A stretch of 64,000 bases of DNA from the NCBI RefSeq assembly GCF_025152405.1, contig NZ_CP102292.1, positions 2,418,001 through 2,482,000 of the forward strand, written 5' to 3'. The stretch's first letter is position 1, and every line of letters starts with the position of its first letter. Shown here piece by piece: positions 8,441 through 17,298 of this stretch. The position numbers were made by a program, and so were the translations under genes. Origin of the DNA: [Ruminococcus] lactaris ATCC 29176. GTDB lineage: Bacteria; Bacillota; Clostridia; Lachnospirales; Lachnospiraceae. Under the pieces are notes generated by a model, which saw only the letters and a program-made list of their open reading frames with translations, ran no database searches and was not told where the DNA came from.

Positions 8441-8513
8441 ATGAGAGTAATCAAACATCCTTTGATATAATGGTTTCGCCGAAAACTAAGAATTAAAGGA
8501 GGACTACTCTCAT
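8441..8513 (+). promoter_or_regulatory. Start-codon hairpin and internal promoter of the ISLre2 gene
   Basis: ATGAGAGTA (8441-8449) is a perfect inverted match to TACTCTCAT (8505-8513), which contains the transposase ATG. An extended -10 box, TGATATAAT (8463-8471), lies between the arms. A transcript begun at that promoter lacks the first arm, while a read-through transcript can fold and hide the start. Confidence 0.65.
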
Positions 8514-9957
8514 GAACATTGTAACACTTATAGAAGAATTGGTGAATGGGTTAATTGCAGCAGAAGATATTTTTTTTCAAAATCCAAAGGATTTCTATTC
8601 TCTGGAAAAATCGGTAAAGTCAACAACGGAGGCATTTTCGGCAGCCTTTCTTGGAAATGTACTGACCAGTATGAATGAAAAAATTTATGAGGATAGATGG
8701 AGAAAAACAAGATACACAGCACAGCGAACTGACAAGAGAATGCTGATATCGTCTGTTGGTGACATAACGTTTGAGAGCACATACTTCCGCAGTAAAGCAG
8801 ATGGGGTGCATCACTATCTGTTGGAAGAGATACTGGGACTCGATACAAGGGAAAGATTTACGGAAGAAGCCGAGGTGGTACTACTGACAGAAGCGATGAA
8901 AACAAGCTACAGTGAAGCAACAAAAGTGCTTCCATCCAGGCAGGAAATCAGCAAGACAACCGTGATGAATAAAGTGCATGGTATTGCTGACGAAATATGG
9001 ATTCCTGAAAGGGAAGAAAAGAAAGTTTGTAAGTATCTGTTTATAGAAGCAGACGAAGATCATGTGGCTGAACAACATGGAAGATGGTATCCCCCAGAGG
9101 ATAACAGTAGCTTTATCAGTAAACTTGCATATGTGTATGAATACAAGCAGGAAAATCCGAAATGCAAAGCCAGAAAAGAACTGGTGAATACATTCTACTT
9201 TGGAGGTGTTTATTCCGGAACAAATGGGACAGAAAAATTTTGGAATAAGGTAGGAGAATTTATACACAAAACTTATAACGAAGAAGAATTGAAACGAATC
9301 TTTATCAGTGGGGATGGAGCATCCTGGATTAAAAGTGGAGCAAAATATCTGAACAAAGCTTTATTCTGTGCGGATAAGTTTCATCTGATGAAATATATCA
9401 ATGCGGCTGCAGGACAGATGCTGGATGAAAGCGAACTTGTGAAAAGTGAAATCTATAAAATGCTGTATAGGCGGGATAAACAGGGAATCAAGGAATACAC
9501 CGACCGGATGATGGCATCAGCGTCAAACCAGAAGCCGATACAGGACCTGCAGACATTTGTACTGGGAAACTGGAGTGCAGTCATGAGAACCTATCATAGC
9601 AAGGTTATAACAGGCTGTAGTGCAGAAAGCCATGTCAGTCATGTACTGTCGGATCGTCTGAGTTCAAGACCAATGGGATGGAGTAAAACAGGAGCAGACA
9701 GAATGAGCAAGCTGCGTTGTTATGAGAAGAATTACGGACGTGAAAAGATAATAGACCTGGTGAAATACAGCAGACAGCAAAGGAAACTGGCAAGAACGGG
9801 GACGGATAGTGTGGAGCCGATACGGGTTTCACTTCGGGAAATAAGAGCTGACCATTATAATCAGGCAAGAAGCTATATCGAACGAATCCAGGCAACAATA
9901 CCGGACGGAACAGTCAGAAAGATTGCCGCCATTCGGGAACAGATACGGCTAATATAA
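8512..9957 (+). CDS. ISLre2-family transposase (UPF0236)
   Basis: This 481-residue protein has the typical UPF0236/ISLre2 layout: an N-terminal domain, then GDITFESTYFRSK, HYLLEEILGLDTRERFT, YLFIEADEDHVAEQH (first catalytic Asp region), RIFISGDGASWIKSG, and FCADKFHLMKYI. The C-terminus is charged. The gene looks intact. GGAGGAC precedes the ATG. Element ends cannot be fixed by eye; no clear terminal repeats were found within 8375-8440 or 10120-10205. A large hairpin follows the stop codon. Confidence 0.9.
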   Translation: MNIVTLIEELVNGLIAAEDIFFQNPKDFYSLEKSVKSTTEAFSAAFLGNVLTSMNEKIYEDRWRKTRYTAQRTDKRMLISSVGDITFESTYFRSKADGVHHYLLEEILGLDTRERFTEEAEVVLLTEAMKTSYSEATKVLPSRQEISKTTVMNKVHGIADEIWIPEREEKKVCKYLFIEADEDHVAEQHGRWYPPEDNSSFISKLAYVYEYKQENPKCKARKELVNTFYFGGVYSGTNGTEKFWNKVGEFIHKTYNEEELKRIFISGDGASWIKSGAKYLNKALFCADKFHLMKYINAAAGQMLDESELVKSEIYKMLYRRDKQGIKEYTDRMMASASNQKPIQDLQTFVLGNWSAVMRTYHSKVITGCSAESHVSHVLSDRLSSRPMGWSKTGADRMSKLRCYEKNYGREKIIDLVKYSRQQRKLARTGTDSVEPIRVSLREIRADHYNQARSYIERIQATIPDGTVRKIAAIREQIRLI

Positions 9958-9993
9958 AGGAACAGTAAGAAGAAGGTGCCAATGCACCCAGTA

Positions 9994-10115
9994 ATCTATT
10001 CCTGCTTGATTACAGTTTATCTGCCTTGAATTAGCAGTCAAGGATGCAAAGCACCAGAGGCAGGTCCTTGACAGCTAATTCAAAGCAGATACAATACAAC
10101 CAAGCAGAAATGGAT
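9994..10115. repeat. 122-bp long hairpin downstream of the ISLre2 transposase
   Basis: An outer stem of 15 bp (9994-10008 with 10101-10115, two mismatches) encloses an inner stem. In the inner stem TATCTGC, TTGAATTAGC and TCAAGGA (10018-10044) pair with TCCTTGA, GCTAATTCAA and GCAGATA (10065-10091). Both stems share the centre near 10054.5. A small hairpin GGTGC-CAAT-GCACC lies just before it. It lies between the transposase stop and the next terminator, so it is probably part of the insertion element. Confidence 0.75.
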
Positions 10116-10205
10116 TATTTTGCATACCCCAAAGGGTTGCAGAAGATATTTTGACAATCCGAAATCAATACAGTAAACTAAGGGAAACAAATCTAAGAAA
10201 TCTTT

Positions 10206-10255
10206 GAAAAACCACCGGCAGAATCATTCGAACAGATTCTGCCGGTGGTTTTTTT
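10206..10255. terminator. Rho-independent terminator
   Basis: A perfect 15-bp stem ACCACCGGCAGAATC (10211-10225) pairs with 10235-10249, with A-rich bases before and T7 after. It sits between the ISLre2 region and the truncated nagB and can work in both directions. Confidence 0.85.
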
Positions 10256-10259
10256 AATA

Positions 10260-10886
10260 TCTAATTTACTCAATGCTGCTTTATCTTCTCCACTAATAAT
10301 TAATGAGAATTTTTCTAGCTGACCTAATTGTTCCTATTCCCATGGTATATGCCTGTTTCGGCACCTGTTCTTTTGATTCAAAAAAACGTTGATTTGCTTG
10401 AATCGTTTTCTCTGATAAGGAAACACAGTGTGTTTGTTTTACAAAAACTTCAGCTGGCTCATTAAAACCAATATGACCATTGTGTCCCAACCCTAATAAC
10501 TGAAGATCAACACCGCCCAAACCTGCAATTAGTTTCTCATATCTTTGACACTCCTCATCTTGATTCTCATTCATTCCGTCTGGCACAAATGTATTCTGTA
10601 GTTCAATATTTACTCTCGAAAATAAATGCTGATTCATAAAGTAATGATAACTCTGCTTATTTTCTGCATCAATCCCCTTATATTCATCCAAATTTACTGT
10701 ATGTATTTTCGAAAAATCTAAATCTCCTTTTTTATACCATTCTGTCAATTGATCGTAAACTCCTATCGGAGTAGATCCTGTTGCTAATCCTATGACTGAT
10801 TACGGCTTTAATATCATTTGTGCAGAAATAACATTTGCCGCTTTTCTACTCATATCTTTATAATCCTGTGCTTCTATAATCCTCAT
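10260..10886 (-). pseudogene. nagB: Decayed glucosamine-6-phosphate deaminase (nagB)
   Basis: The frame opens at an ATG (10886) as MRIIEAQDYKDMSRKAANV, then meets an in-frame TAA at 10802-10800 between ILKP and SVIGLATGSTP, where homologues have a charged or polar residue. It continues through HTVNLDEYKGID, LLGLGHNGHIGFNEP and KQAYTMGIGTIRSARKIL. Near 10298 a one-base shift moves the frame from ILINY-stop to SGEDKAALSKL, and the last 50-60 residues are missing at the terminator. So there is one nonsense, one frameshift and a 3' truncation. NagB would convert glucosamine-6-phosphate to fructose-6-phosphate plus ammonia. It is the last gene of the catabolic operon and appears dead. Confidence 0.88.
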
Positions 10887-10904
10887 ATTTGGTCTCCTTC
10901 ATTT

Positions 10905-11720
10905 TTATGCGAGTTCTTTCCAAAAATGTTTTACTGCCTCAGCAACACCATCTTGATCATTCGAAAGTGTAACAAAATCAGATTTTTCTTTTAACACTGG
11001 TTGTGCATTATCCATTGCCACACCTATTCCTGCATATTCAATCATCGTAAGATCATTTAGCCCATCTCCACATGCTACCATCTCTTTTCGAGAACAATCC
11101 AGATATCTCAAGAGCTTTTCTAAAGATTTTGCTTTATCAATTAAAGGTGGCATAATTTCCAGGAAAAATGGTTCGGATCGATATATACTTAACTCATCTT
11201 TAAAATATTCTTGTAATTTTTTCTCTAATCTTTCTAAATATGTTCCATCACCTGTAATAAGACATTTTGTAATTGGGAAGGAGATATATTGTATAAAATC
11301 TTCTACCCCTTTTATTTTCATCTTATTAATAAAAGATTCTTTTTCTACATAAAAATCTTTCGGCGTTTCTGTTATCAATGAATCATTTTCATATGTGAGA
11401 AGTGCTACTTTTTTATCCTTTACCTGCTCATAAATTTCTTGAACATACGAATATTCTATTGTTCGTTCAAATATTGTTTTTTTTGTACTACACTCTACAA
11501 TCTTTCCTCCGTTAAACGCAAGAATATAGCCACCATATTTTTCTAATTCCAACTCTTTTGCTATCGGCCAGATTCCATACTCTGGACGACCTGATGCAAG
11601 TACAATATGTACTCCTTTTTTCTGTAAATTTAATAATATTTTCTTAGTATAATCTGTAATTTTTTTCTTTGAATTTGTTAATGTTCCATCTAAATCAAGA
11701 ACAAGAACTTTATATTTCAT
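10905..11720 (-). CDS. Cof-type HAD phosphatase
   Basis: This 271-residue HAD hydrolase of the IIB (Cof) group starts at MKYKVLVLDLDGTL; GGAGAG lies 7 bases upstream, and the preceding in-frame TTG is an unlikely start. Motif I is DLDGTL, motif II ASGRP near 49, the lysine is in PPLIDKAKSLEKLL near 195, and motif IV is ACGDGLNDLTMIEYAG. These enzymes usually dephosphorylate sugar phosphates or cofactors. As part of the fructosamine locus it may relieve sugar-phosphate stress, but this is inferred from position. Confidence 0.88.
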   Translation of the reverse strand: MKYKVLVLDLDGTLTNSKKKITDYTKKILLNLQKKGVHIVLASGRPEYGIWPIAKELELEKYGGYILAFNGGKIVECSTKKTIFERTIEYSYVQEIYEQVKDKKVALLTYENDSLITETPKDFYVEKESFINKMKIKGVEDFIQYISFPITKCLITGDGTYLERLEKKLQEYFKDELSIYRSEPFFLEIMPPLIDKAKSLEKLLRYLDCSRKEMVACGDGLNDLTMIEYAGIGVAMDNAQPVLKEKSDFVTLSNDQDGVAEAVKHFWKELA

Positions 11721-11755
11721 TCTATATCTCTCCAAAATTCAATTTATTATGTTTC

Positions 11756-12715
11756 TTAAAAGCTAATTTCCATCATCATATTATATAAATCCATATCCAA
11801 CGGTTTCTTCATCTTCAGAGCTTCTTGGATATCATAATCTACTAGATTTCCCTGTTGCAAAGCAACTACACGATTGGTTTTGCCCTCTTCAAGAAGCTTT
11901 ACTGCATAATATCCCATGCGAGTTGCGTTTACCCTATCTTTTAATGTCGGATTTCCACCTCTTTGAACATGCCCTAATATTGTGGCACGACTATCAATTC
12001 CTGTTTTTTCCTGAATCTGCGTAGCTATTTCTACAGGGTTTCCGTACCCTTCTGAAACAATAACAATAAAATGATCTTTTCCTGACTCACGAATCTTTTT
12101 AACATTTTCTACAACATCATCAATTGGGGTAGGAATCTCTTCCGTGATAATCTGGACAGCTCCTGTTGCAATACCTGTATTTAATGCAATGTGTCCTGCA
12201 TGTCTTCCCATTACTTCGACTACACTACACCGCTCATGTGACTGACACGTATCATTTAATTTGTCTACACATTCTACTACAGTATTCATTGCTGTATCAT
12301 ATCCAATTGTATATTCTGTTGAAGCAATATCATTGTCTATTGTTCCCGGAACCCCAATACAAGGTAACCCTAATTCTGACAAATATCCTGCTCCTCGATA
12401 TGAACCATCTCCCCCTATTACAACCAAGCCATCTAATCCGATTTCTTTTGCATTATGAAATGCTTTTTCACGATATGACGCTTCATAAAACTCCATACAT
12501 CTTGCTGTCTTTAAAATGGTTCCGCCCGAATGAATTATTCCTGAAACACTTTCTCGATCCATAACATGATAATTTTTTTCAAGAATCCCATTATATCCTT
12601 TAATAAATCCTATCGGTTGAATTCCATTTGCAATTGCTGTTTTTACAACTGCACGAATTGCTGCATTCATTCCCGGAGCGTCTCCTCCACTGGTAAGTAC
12701 TCCTATTTTTTTCAT
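11756..12715 (-). CDS. pfkA: 6-phosphofructokinase, ATP-dependent
   Basis: This 319-residue protein starts at MKKIGVLTSGGDAPGMNAAIR, preceded by AGGAAGGTG. It has the PfkA signatures IGGDGSYRGA, the catalytic GTIDNDI, VEVMGRHAGHIAL, and ATILGHVQRGGNPT. It converts fructose-6-phosphate to fructose-1,6-bisphosphate. Placement inside a PTS/deglycase operon suggests a locus-specific copy that pulls the glucose-6-phosphate from deglycation into glycolysis; the main genomic pfkA is probably elsewhere. It follows the SIS gene by 68 bases. Confidence 0.94.
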   Translation of the reverse strand: MKKIGVLTSGGDAPGMNAAIRAVVKTAIANGIQPIGFIKGYNGILEKNYHVMDRESVSGIIHSGGTILKTARCMEFYEASYREKAFHNAKEIGLDGLVVIGGDGSYRGAGYLSELGLPCIGVPGTIDNDIASTEYTIGYDTAMNTVVECVDKLNDTCQSHERCSVVEVMGRHAGHIALNTGIATGAVQIITEEIPTPIDDVVENVKKIRESGKDHFIVIVSEGYGNPVEIATQIQEKTGIDSRATILGHVQRGGNPTLKDRVNATRMGYYAVKLLEEGKTNRVVALQQGNLVDYDIQEALKMKKPLDMDLYNMMMEISF

Positions 12716-12783
12716 TTTGTTCACCTTCCTATTGCAAAAGGGAAGCAGTTCCACCTGCCTCCCTTTCGTTTATTTTATATTTA

Positions 12784-13797
12784 TTAGTATTCCATCTGAC
12801 GATAGTATCTTCTAGTTGTAAGTGGATGATTTCTCTCTTTTTCAAGATGGCAACTTAATCTTTCTGTAATCGCATACATGATCATTGGAGAAACAATTTT
12901 TCTGTATTCAGCATCTTTAAATGGAAGTTCAACTTCTTTTGTATCAAAAATATTAATTACTTTTGTTACTTTTTCTGAGAAGTTTTTAACACGATCCATT
13001 AATGGTCTTGTCTCATCTTCTCCGTAGAAGAGGATTAAGCTTGTATCTTCTTCTACAAGTTCCAGTGTTCCATGGAAATATTCTGCTGCATGGATAGATT
13101 TAGTTTTAATCCACTGCATCTCTTCAAGGATACACATTGCATAATCATAAGCTTCTCCCCAAAGCATTCCAGATCCAATTACCATATGATAGTCTGTATC
13201 TTTATGTTCTACTGCCATTTTTGCACATCTATCTTCATACTGCTCTTTTGCTTTCAGGAGATATGGAACAATCTTGCTGTACTGCTCTACAAACTCATCA
13301 TATTTATCAAATTCTCCTGCATTCTTTTTGAATCTTGCCAGTAATGTAATCATATATGTATAAATTGCTTCACACAGGCAATCATCTTCTGCAAAACTGA
13401 AGAACTTATAATCTGCATATTCACAAGCTGGTGTATTATCATTTGATACATATACCAGAGTTCTTGCTCCTGCTTCTTTACAATATTTGATTGCTGCTAC
13501 AATCTCTTTTGTATTTCCACTTCTTGTAGAGAATACACATACTGAGTCTTTTGTGAATCTCTTATGTCCTGATACCATGAATTCTGCTGCAATTACTGAG
13601 TGTGTTTCAATCTCTGAAGTTGTATCAAACCAATATTTCATTGGAAGTGAATGTGCATAAGTTCCGCCGCATCCAATAAAGAAAATGTTTGAATAACCCT
13701 CCTTGCAAATCTCATCAACTGCTTTCTCGATCTGTGGTCTTAATGCAATTGCATCTCCTACAACTTTTTCGTAACGTGGTACATCAAAATTAAACAT
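12784..13797 (-). CDS. SIS-domain sugar-phosphate deglycase, FrlB/GfrE-like (copy 1)
   Basis: This 337-residue double-SIS protein has phosphosugar-binding motifs FFIGCGGTYAHSLP (about 41) and FSTRSGNTKEIVAA (about 90). It also has EMQWIKTKSIHAAEYFHGTLELVEE, with the His-Gly-Glu-type segment, and the FrlB-like terminus RRYYRQMEY. FrlB and GfrE/GfrF cleave fructoselysine-6-phosphate or glucoselysine-6-phosphate to glucose-6-phosphate plus lysine. A paralogue lies at 15446-16447, so the locus may handle two glycation products. It has its own upstream gap with a GntR-type operator motif. Confidence 0.8.
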   Translation of the reverse strand: MFNFDVPRYEKVVGDAIALRPQIEKAVDEICKEGYSNIFFIGCGGTYAHSLPMKYWFDTTSEIETHSVIAAEFMVSGHKRFTKDSVCVFSTRSGNTKEIVAAIKYCKEAGARTLVYVSNDNTPACEYADYKFFSFAEDDCLCEAIYTYMITLLARFKKNAGEFDKYDEFVEQYSKIVPYLLKAKEQYEDRCAKMAVEHKDTDYHMVIGSGMLWGEAYDYAMCILEEMQWIKTKSIHAAEYFHGTLELVEEDTSLILFYGEDETRPLMDRVKNFSEKVTKVINIFDTKEVELPFKDAEYRKIVSPMIMYAITERLSCHLEKERNHPLTTRRYYRQMEY

Positions 13798-13842
13798 CTT
13801 ATTTTCCTCCTTAAATTTAAATGTTATCTTGTTCGTTGATGT

Positions 13843-13862
13843 AATAATACATCATATAACAT
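13843..13862. promoter_or_regulatory. GntR operator-like site A
   Basis: AATAATACATCATATAACAT lies 45-65 bases upstream of the SIS gene start. It differs by one base from site B upstream of the GntR gene, so this gap probably holds an internal regulated promoter. Confidence 0.7.
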
Positions 13863-13881
13863 TATATGTAAAGTAGTTTTT

Positions 13882-14526
13882 TTAATTTTTTAAAATTTTT
13901 TCTATTTCATTCAAAATATCCAATAGTTCCCGTGGCTCATTTATAGAATAATCTGCCATTTTCAGCTCTTCCTCTGTTCCACATCCATATTTACAGGCAA
14001 CAAACAAAATACGATTTGCCTGCGCTGCTTCAAAGTCATAACACCGGTCGCCTACTAATATTGCGAACTCTGGATTTTCATCCTGTAAAAAACGGGCTAA
14101 TGATTCCACTTTTCCTTTTCCTGGAATAATAGGTCTTACTCGATCTATTTTTTCGTGCAAATTAAGTTTGTCCAATACCTCTTCTATATACTCTTCATCG
14201 GCGTTTGAACATACTGCTGTTTTATATCCTCTTTCATGAAGAGAATCCAGCATATCTCCTACACCTTCATATTCCTCAACAGAATTATGAAATACTGTTC
14301 TATAATAACCAGATACTAATTTCCAGAAATTATCCGCTTCTTCGCTTTTTTTCTGTCCAAAAAATTTGAGATTGGTCACTTCTACCGGTTCACCTATCGT
14401 GCAGCGAATAGCATCTTCTGTCCAAACCGGTATATTCATTTTTTCCATTGCCAATTCAATTGATGGAATCATAAATTTATCTGTTCGACTCAATGTTCCA
14501 TCTAAATCAAAAATAATATATTTCAT
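13882..14526 (-). CDS. HAD-family phosphatase, subfamily IA
   Basis: This 214-residue protein has motif I IFDLDGTLSRTD at the N-terminus, an alpha-helical cap domain (about 15-85), motif II AVCSNADEEYIEE near 110, lysine GKGKVESLARFL, and motif IV ILVGDRCYDFEAAQ near 160. It resembles phosphoglycolate-phosphatase-like enzymes. Its start lies 2 bases after the stop of the kinase gene, so the two are translationally coupled. It may dephosphorylate a phosphorylated amine or sugar intermediate; no substrate can be assigned. Confidence 0.87.
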   Translation of the reverse strand: MKYIIFDLDGTLSRTDKFMIPSIELAMEKMNIPVWTEDAIRCTIGEPVEVTNLKFFGQKKSEEADNFWKLVSGYYRTVFHNSVEEYEGVGDMLDSLHERGYKTAVCSNADEEYIEEVLDKLNLHEKIDRVRPIIPGKGKVESLARFLQDENPEFAILVGDRCYDFEAAQANRILFVACKYGCGTEEELKMADYSINEPRELLDILNEIEKILKN

Positions 14527-14528
14527 TT

Positions 14529-15386
14529 CTATTCCTCAATCTGATTTTTAAACCCAAAGCCACCCTCTCGCAAGCAGTTGTCTGATGAATAATGTGCAGC
14601 ATCATCCATTGCTGCCTCTATCACATCTGCCTGCAAAACAATGCCTTTTTTCCATCCTTTTTTCAGCAAAGATACAATCAATGCCGCAAGATAAGAATCA
14701 CCTGCCCCCATTGTGTCAACAGGTTTTACAAAATAGACTTTTCCTTTTATAAATTCGCTTCCATTGTAAAAAATCTGTCCGCGGCCACCCATAGTCGCAA
14801 TTACATTTTTGCACCCATGTGCATAAACTTTTTTTAATAGTTCCTGTATTTCTGGTTCTTCCATATGGTCACAGGAAAATTGTCCCAATTCCAAGTATGG
14901 ACATGTCATATTCAAAAACTCTTCTGTACGATATTTATCTTTTACCGAAAAATCAAAGGTCACCATTCCTGTTAAATCTTTTAATTTATATACATCTTCA
15001 TGCAATTTGGCATTACAACTTGTATGGATCACGTCAAAAGTTTTTAGATATTCCACATCTTCTGTACGAATTGTCGTTGTATGTGCCCATTTTGTCCCCA
15101 AATCACATCCTATATAATGTCTTTCACCATCAATTACATTCACATCACATTTTTTTGTTGTTGCTTCCGGATCAAAGATGCATTGAGATAAATCTACTCC
15201 TAAACTTTCCAAAGCATTTTTCAATATTTTTCCTTCTCTGTCTGCTCCGATGCTTCCTACATATGCAGCCTCTGCGCCAAGAAGTGCTGCATGAGCAGCA
15301 ACGTTAACTGCATTCCCACCTGGGAACATAATCCCCATATTCATATAACGATCTATTACATTATCGCCGATTCCTGCTATTTTCAT
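14529..15386 (-). CDS. PfkB-family kinase, fructoselysine 6-kinase-like (FrlD type)
   Basis: This 285-residue protein starts at MKIAGIGDNVIDRYMN, with GAGGT upstream. Ribokinase-family signatures are FPGGNAVNVAAHAALLGA near 23-40 and the catalytic DTMGAGDSYLAALIVSLL near 225. FrlD phosphorylates fructoselysine at O6. This locus also has a complete PTS that would phosphorylate during uptake, so the kinase may act on intracellular or differently imported fructosamines. It is coupled to the following HAD gene. Confidence 0.82.
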   Translation of the reverse strand: MKIAGIGDNVIDRYMNMGIMFPGGNAVNVAAHAALLGAEAAYVGSIGADREGKILKNALESLGVDLSQCIFDPEATTKKCDVNVIDGERHYIGCDLGTKWAHTTTIRTEDVEYLKTFDVIHTSCNAKLHEDVYKLKDLTGMVTFDFSVKDKYRTEEFLNMTCPYLELGQFSCDHMEEPEIQELLKKVYAHGCKNVIATMGGRGQIFYNGSEFIKGKVYFVKPVDTMGAGDSYLAALIVSLLKKGWKKGIVLQADVIEAAMDDAAHYSSDNCLREGGFGFKNQIEE

Positions 15387-15445
15387 ATTTTTTACCTCTA
15401 AAAAAGGACACCGCAAATTCTATTCGCGGTATCCTACTCATTAAT

Positions 15446-16447
15446 CTAATATTCTACTTTTCTATAGTAACGTCTAATATCAAGTGAATGATCTCTAATT
15501 TGTTCAAAATTCTTGCTCACTCTGGACAATACCGCGTTAATCACAACCGGAGAAAGCATCCATCTAAATTTGTCACTAATACCAGGCAATTCATAATCTG
15601 CTGTATCAAATACTGTAAAGTCATCTGTATACTGTCCTACAAAATCTTTTACTCGCTGATCCAATTTTCTAGTCTGTCCTTCTGTCATATTTAAAGCTAC
15701 ACAAACTCCTTTTTCCACCAATTCAATTGTTCCGTGGAAAAATTCCGGAGATGTTACAGATTTTGTTCTCAGCCACTGTGATTCCTCTAATACGCACATT
15801 GCAAATGAATATGTAGGTCCCCACAAATTACCTGAGCCAATCCAAATCTGATATGGATCATCTTTATACTTCTCTGCATATGCTCTTGCTTTTGGCTCAC
15901 TTGCTTTTCCTACAGATACCAGAGCTGCAGGAAGATTCTTCAATTCATCTGCAAACTGTTTGTAATCATCAAAGAATCCTTTATTTTCCAACAATTTTCC
16001 GATTAGCATATACAAAACATACTCTTGTGGTCTTCCGTCTTTGTATACAACTGAATAATCTGATAACTCACCCATCGGCGAATTGTCAACTCCTAAAACA
16101 GACACAATCGTTGCTCCTTTTTCTTTGACATACTTAGCTGCAGCAACTGTCTCTTTTGTATCTCCTGATTTTGATGCCATAAATACTAATGTCTTATCTG
16201 TAAGATGATTATTTCCCTCAACAAGAAGTTCTGCTGAAATCTGTGATTGTACATTCAAATTGGACATTACTGAAATCATATAGTCAAAAGGCTGCATCAT
16301 TGCAAGTGAACCACCTGAAGAAGTAAACAAAATATTGTCAAACCCTTTCTCGCAAACAGCATCTGCTATTTTTTCAATCTCTGCTCTCTGAGCATAAATA
16401 TATTCTCCGTTTTTCAAAATCTGGTTTTCATCAAACTTTACCATCAT
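15446..16447 (-). CDS. SIS-domain sugar-phosphate deglycase, FrlB/GfrF-like (copy 2)
   Basis: This 333-residue paralogue of the SIS gene at 12784-13797 has SSGGSLAMMQPFDY (about 42), MASKSGDTKETVAA (about 90), LEESQWLRTKSVTSPEFFHGTIELVEK, and the same ending RRYYRKVEY. It lies 23 bases after the IID gene stop, the usual position of the deglycase in mannose-family fructosamine PTS operons. Deglycation of fructoselysine-6-phosphate (or a related Amadori compound) is the most likely reaction. The start may be the first or second of two adjacent ATG codons. Confidence 0.82.
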   Translation of the reverse strand: MMVKFDENQILKNGEYIYAQRAEIEKIADAVCEKGFDNILFTSSGGSLAMMQPFDYMISVMSNLNVQSQISAELLVEGNNHLTDKTLVFMASKSGDTKETVAAAKYVKEKGATIVSVLGVDNSPMGELSDYSVVYKDGRPQEYVLYMLIGKLLENKGFFDDYKQFADELKNLPAALVSVGKASEPKARAYAEKYKDDPYQIWIGSGNLWGPTYSFAMCVLEESQWLRTKSVTSPEFFHGTIELVEKGVCVALNMTEGQTRKLDQRVKDFVGQYTDDFTVFDTADYELPGISDKFRWMLSPVVINAVLSRVSKNFEQIRDHSLDIRRYYRKVEY

Positions 16448-16470
16448 GATAATTTCCTCCTAAATCTAAA

Positions 16471-17298
16471 TTAAAAAATACCTAAAAGTGCTCCAACAAT
16501 TCCTACAATCATAAGCACGATCAATATCCATGAAACTTTGACTTTTTTCTGTAAAAGCCCATAAATTCCTAATGTCATTGCAAATGGAACAAGGTTTGGC
16601 ATAATACCATCTAAGATTTCCTGTACCTTTACTGCTGCATCACCACTTCCGATAGCTCCAGCAATATTAACCGTTATCATACTCGGTATCATTGCACCAA
16701 TTACCATAAGTCCAAGTACTGCTGCACCAAATGTCAATTTAGGCATCATACCTGATTCTTCAATCTTATTCAGAAAACTTGTTCCAAATTTATATCCGAA
16801 TTTTAAGCAAATATATCGAACTGCAAATGCCGGCACGTTGAATATAAGCCAGAATAAAAGTGGTCCCAGGATACTACCTTGCATGGCAAGAGATGTACCT
16901 ATTCCTGTTGCAATTACTCGAAGCGTTCCCCAGAACATAGAATCTCCAATACCTGCTAATGGTCCCATCAATGCAACCTTTACATTGTTAATGGATGATG
17001 TATCAAAATCTTCATTTCTAGCATTGCTCTCTTCCATTGCTGTTGAAATTCCAAATACCGCCGTTGAAATGTATGGTGTTGTATTAAAAAATTCCATGTG
17101 GCGTTTTGCTGCTGCTATCTGGTCTTCTTTTTTCTGATAAATCTTTTTAATCGCAGGAAGCATTGCAAAACAATATCCCATATTCTGTTGTCTCTCATAA
17201 TTCCAAGAGTATTCCAAAGATAATGAACGTAAAAAGATTGATCTTAATTCCTTCTTTCCAATTACACTCTTCTGTTCTGCTGTATTAGAAGTCGTCAT
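16471..17298 (-). CDS. PTS mannose/fructose/sorbose family IID subunit
   Basis: This 275-residue EII-Man-family IID has the signatures LRSIFLRSLSLEYSWNYERQQNMGYCFAMLPAI, MEESNARNED, ALMGPLAGIGDSMFWGTLRVIATG and a hydrophobic C-terminal helix. IID and IIC form the membrane channel. Its start overlaps the IIC stop by 14 bases. In fructosamine systems (gfrABCDEF) this subunit is followed directly by deglycases, as here. Confidence 0.94.
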   Translation of the reverse strand: MTTSNTAEQKSVIGKKELRSIFLRSLSLEYSWNYERQQNMGYCFAMLPAIKKIYQKKEDQIAAAKRHMEFFNTTPYISTAVFGISTAMEESNARNEDFDTSSINNVKVALMGPLAGIGDSMFWGTLRVIATGIGTSLAMQGSILGPLLFWLIFNVPAFAVRYICLKFGYKFGTSFLNKIEESGMMPKLTFGAAVLGLMVIGAMIPSMITVNIAGAIGSGDAAVKVQEILDGIMPNLVPFAMTLGIYGLLQKKVKVSWILIVLMIVGIVGALLGIF

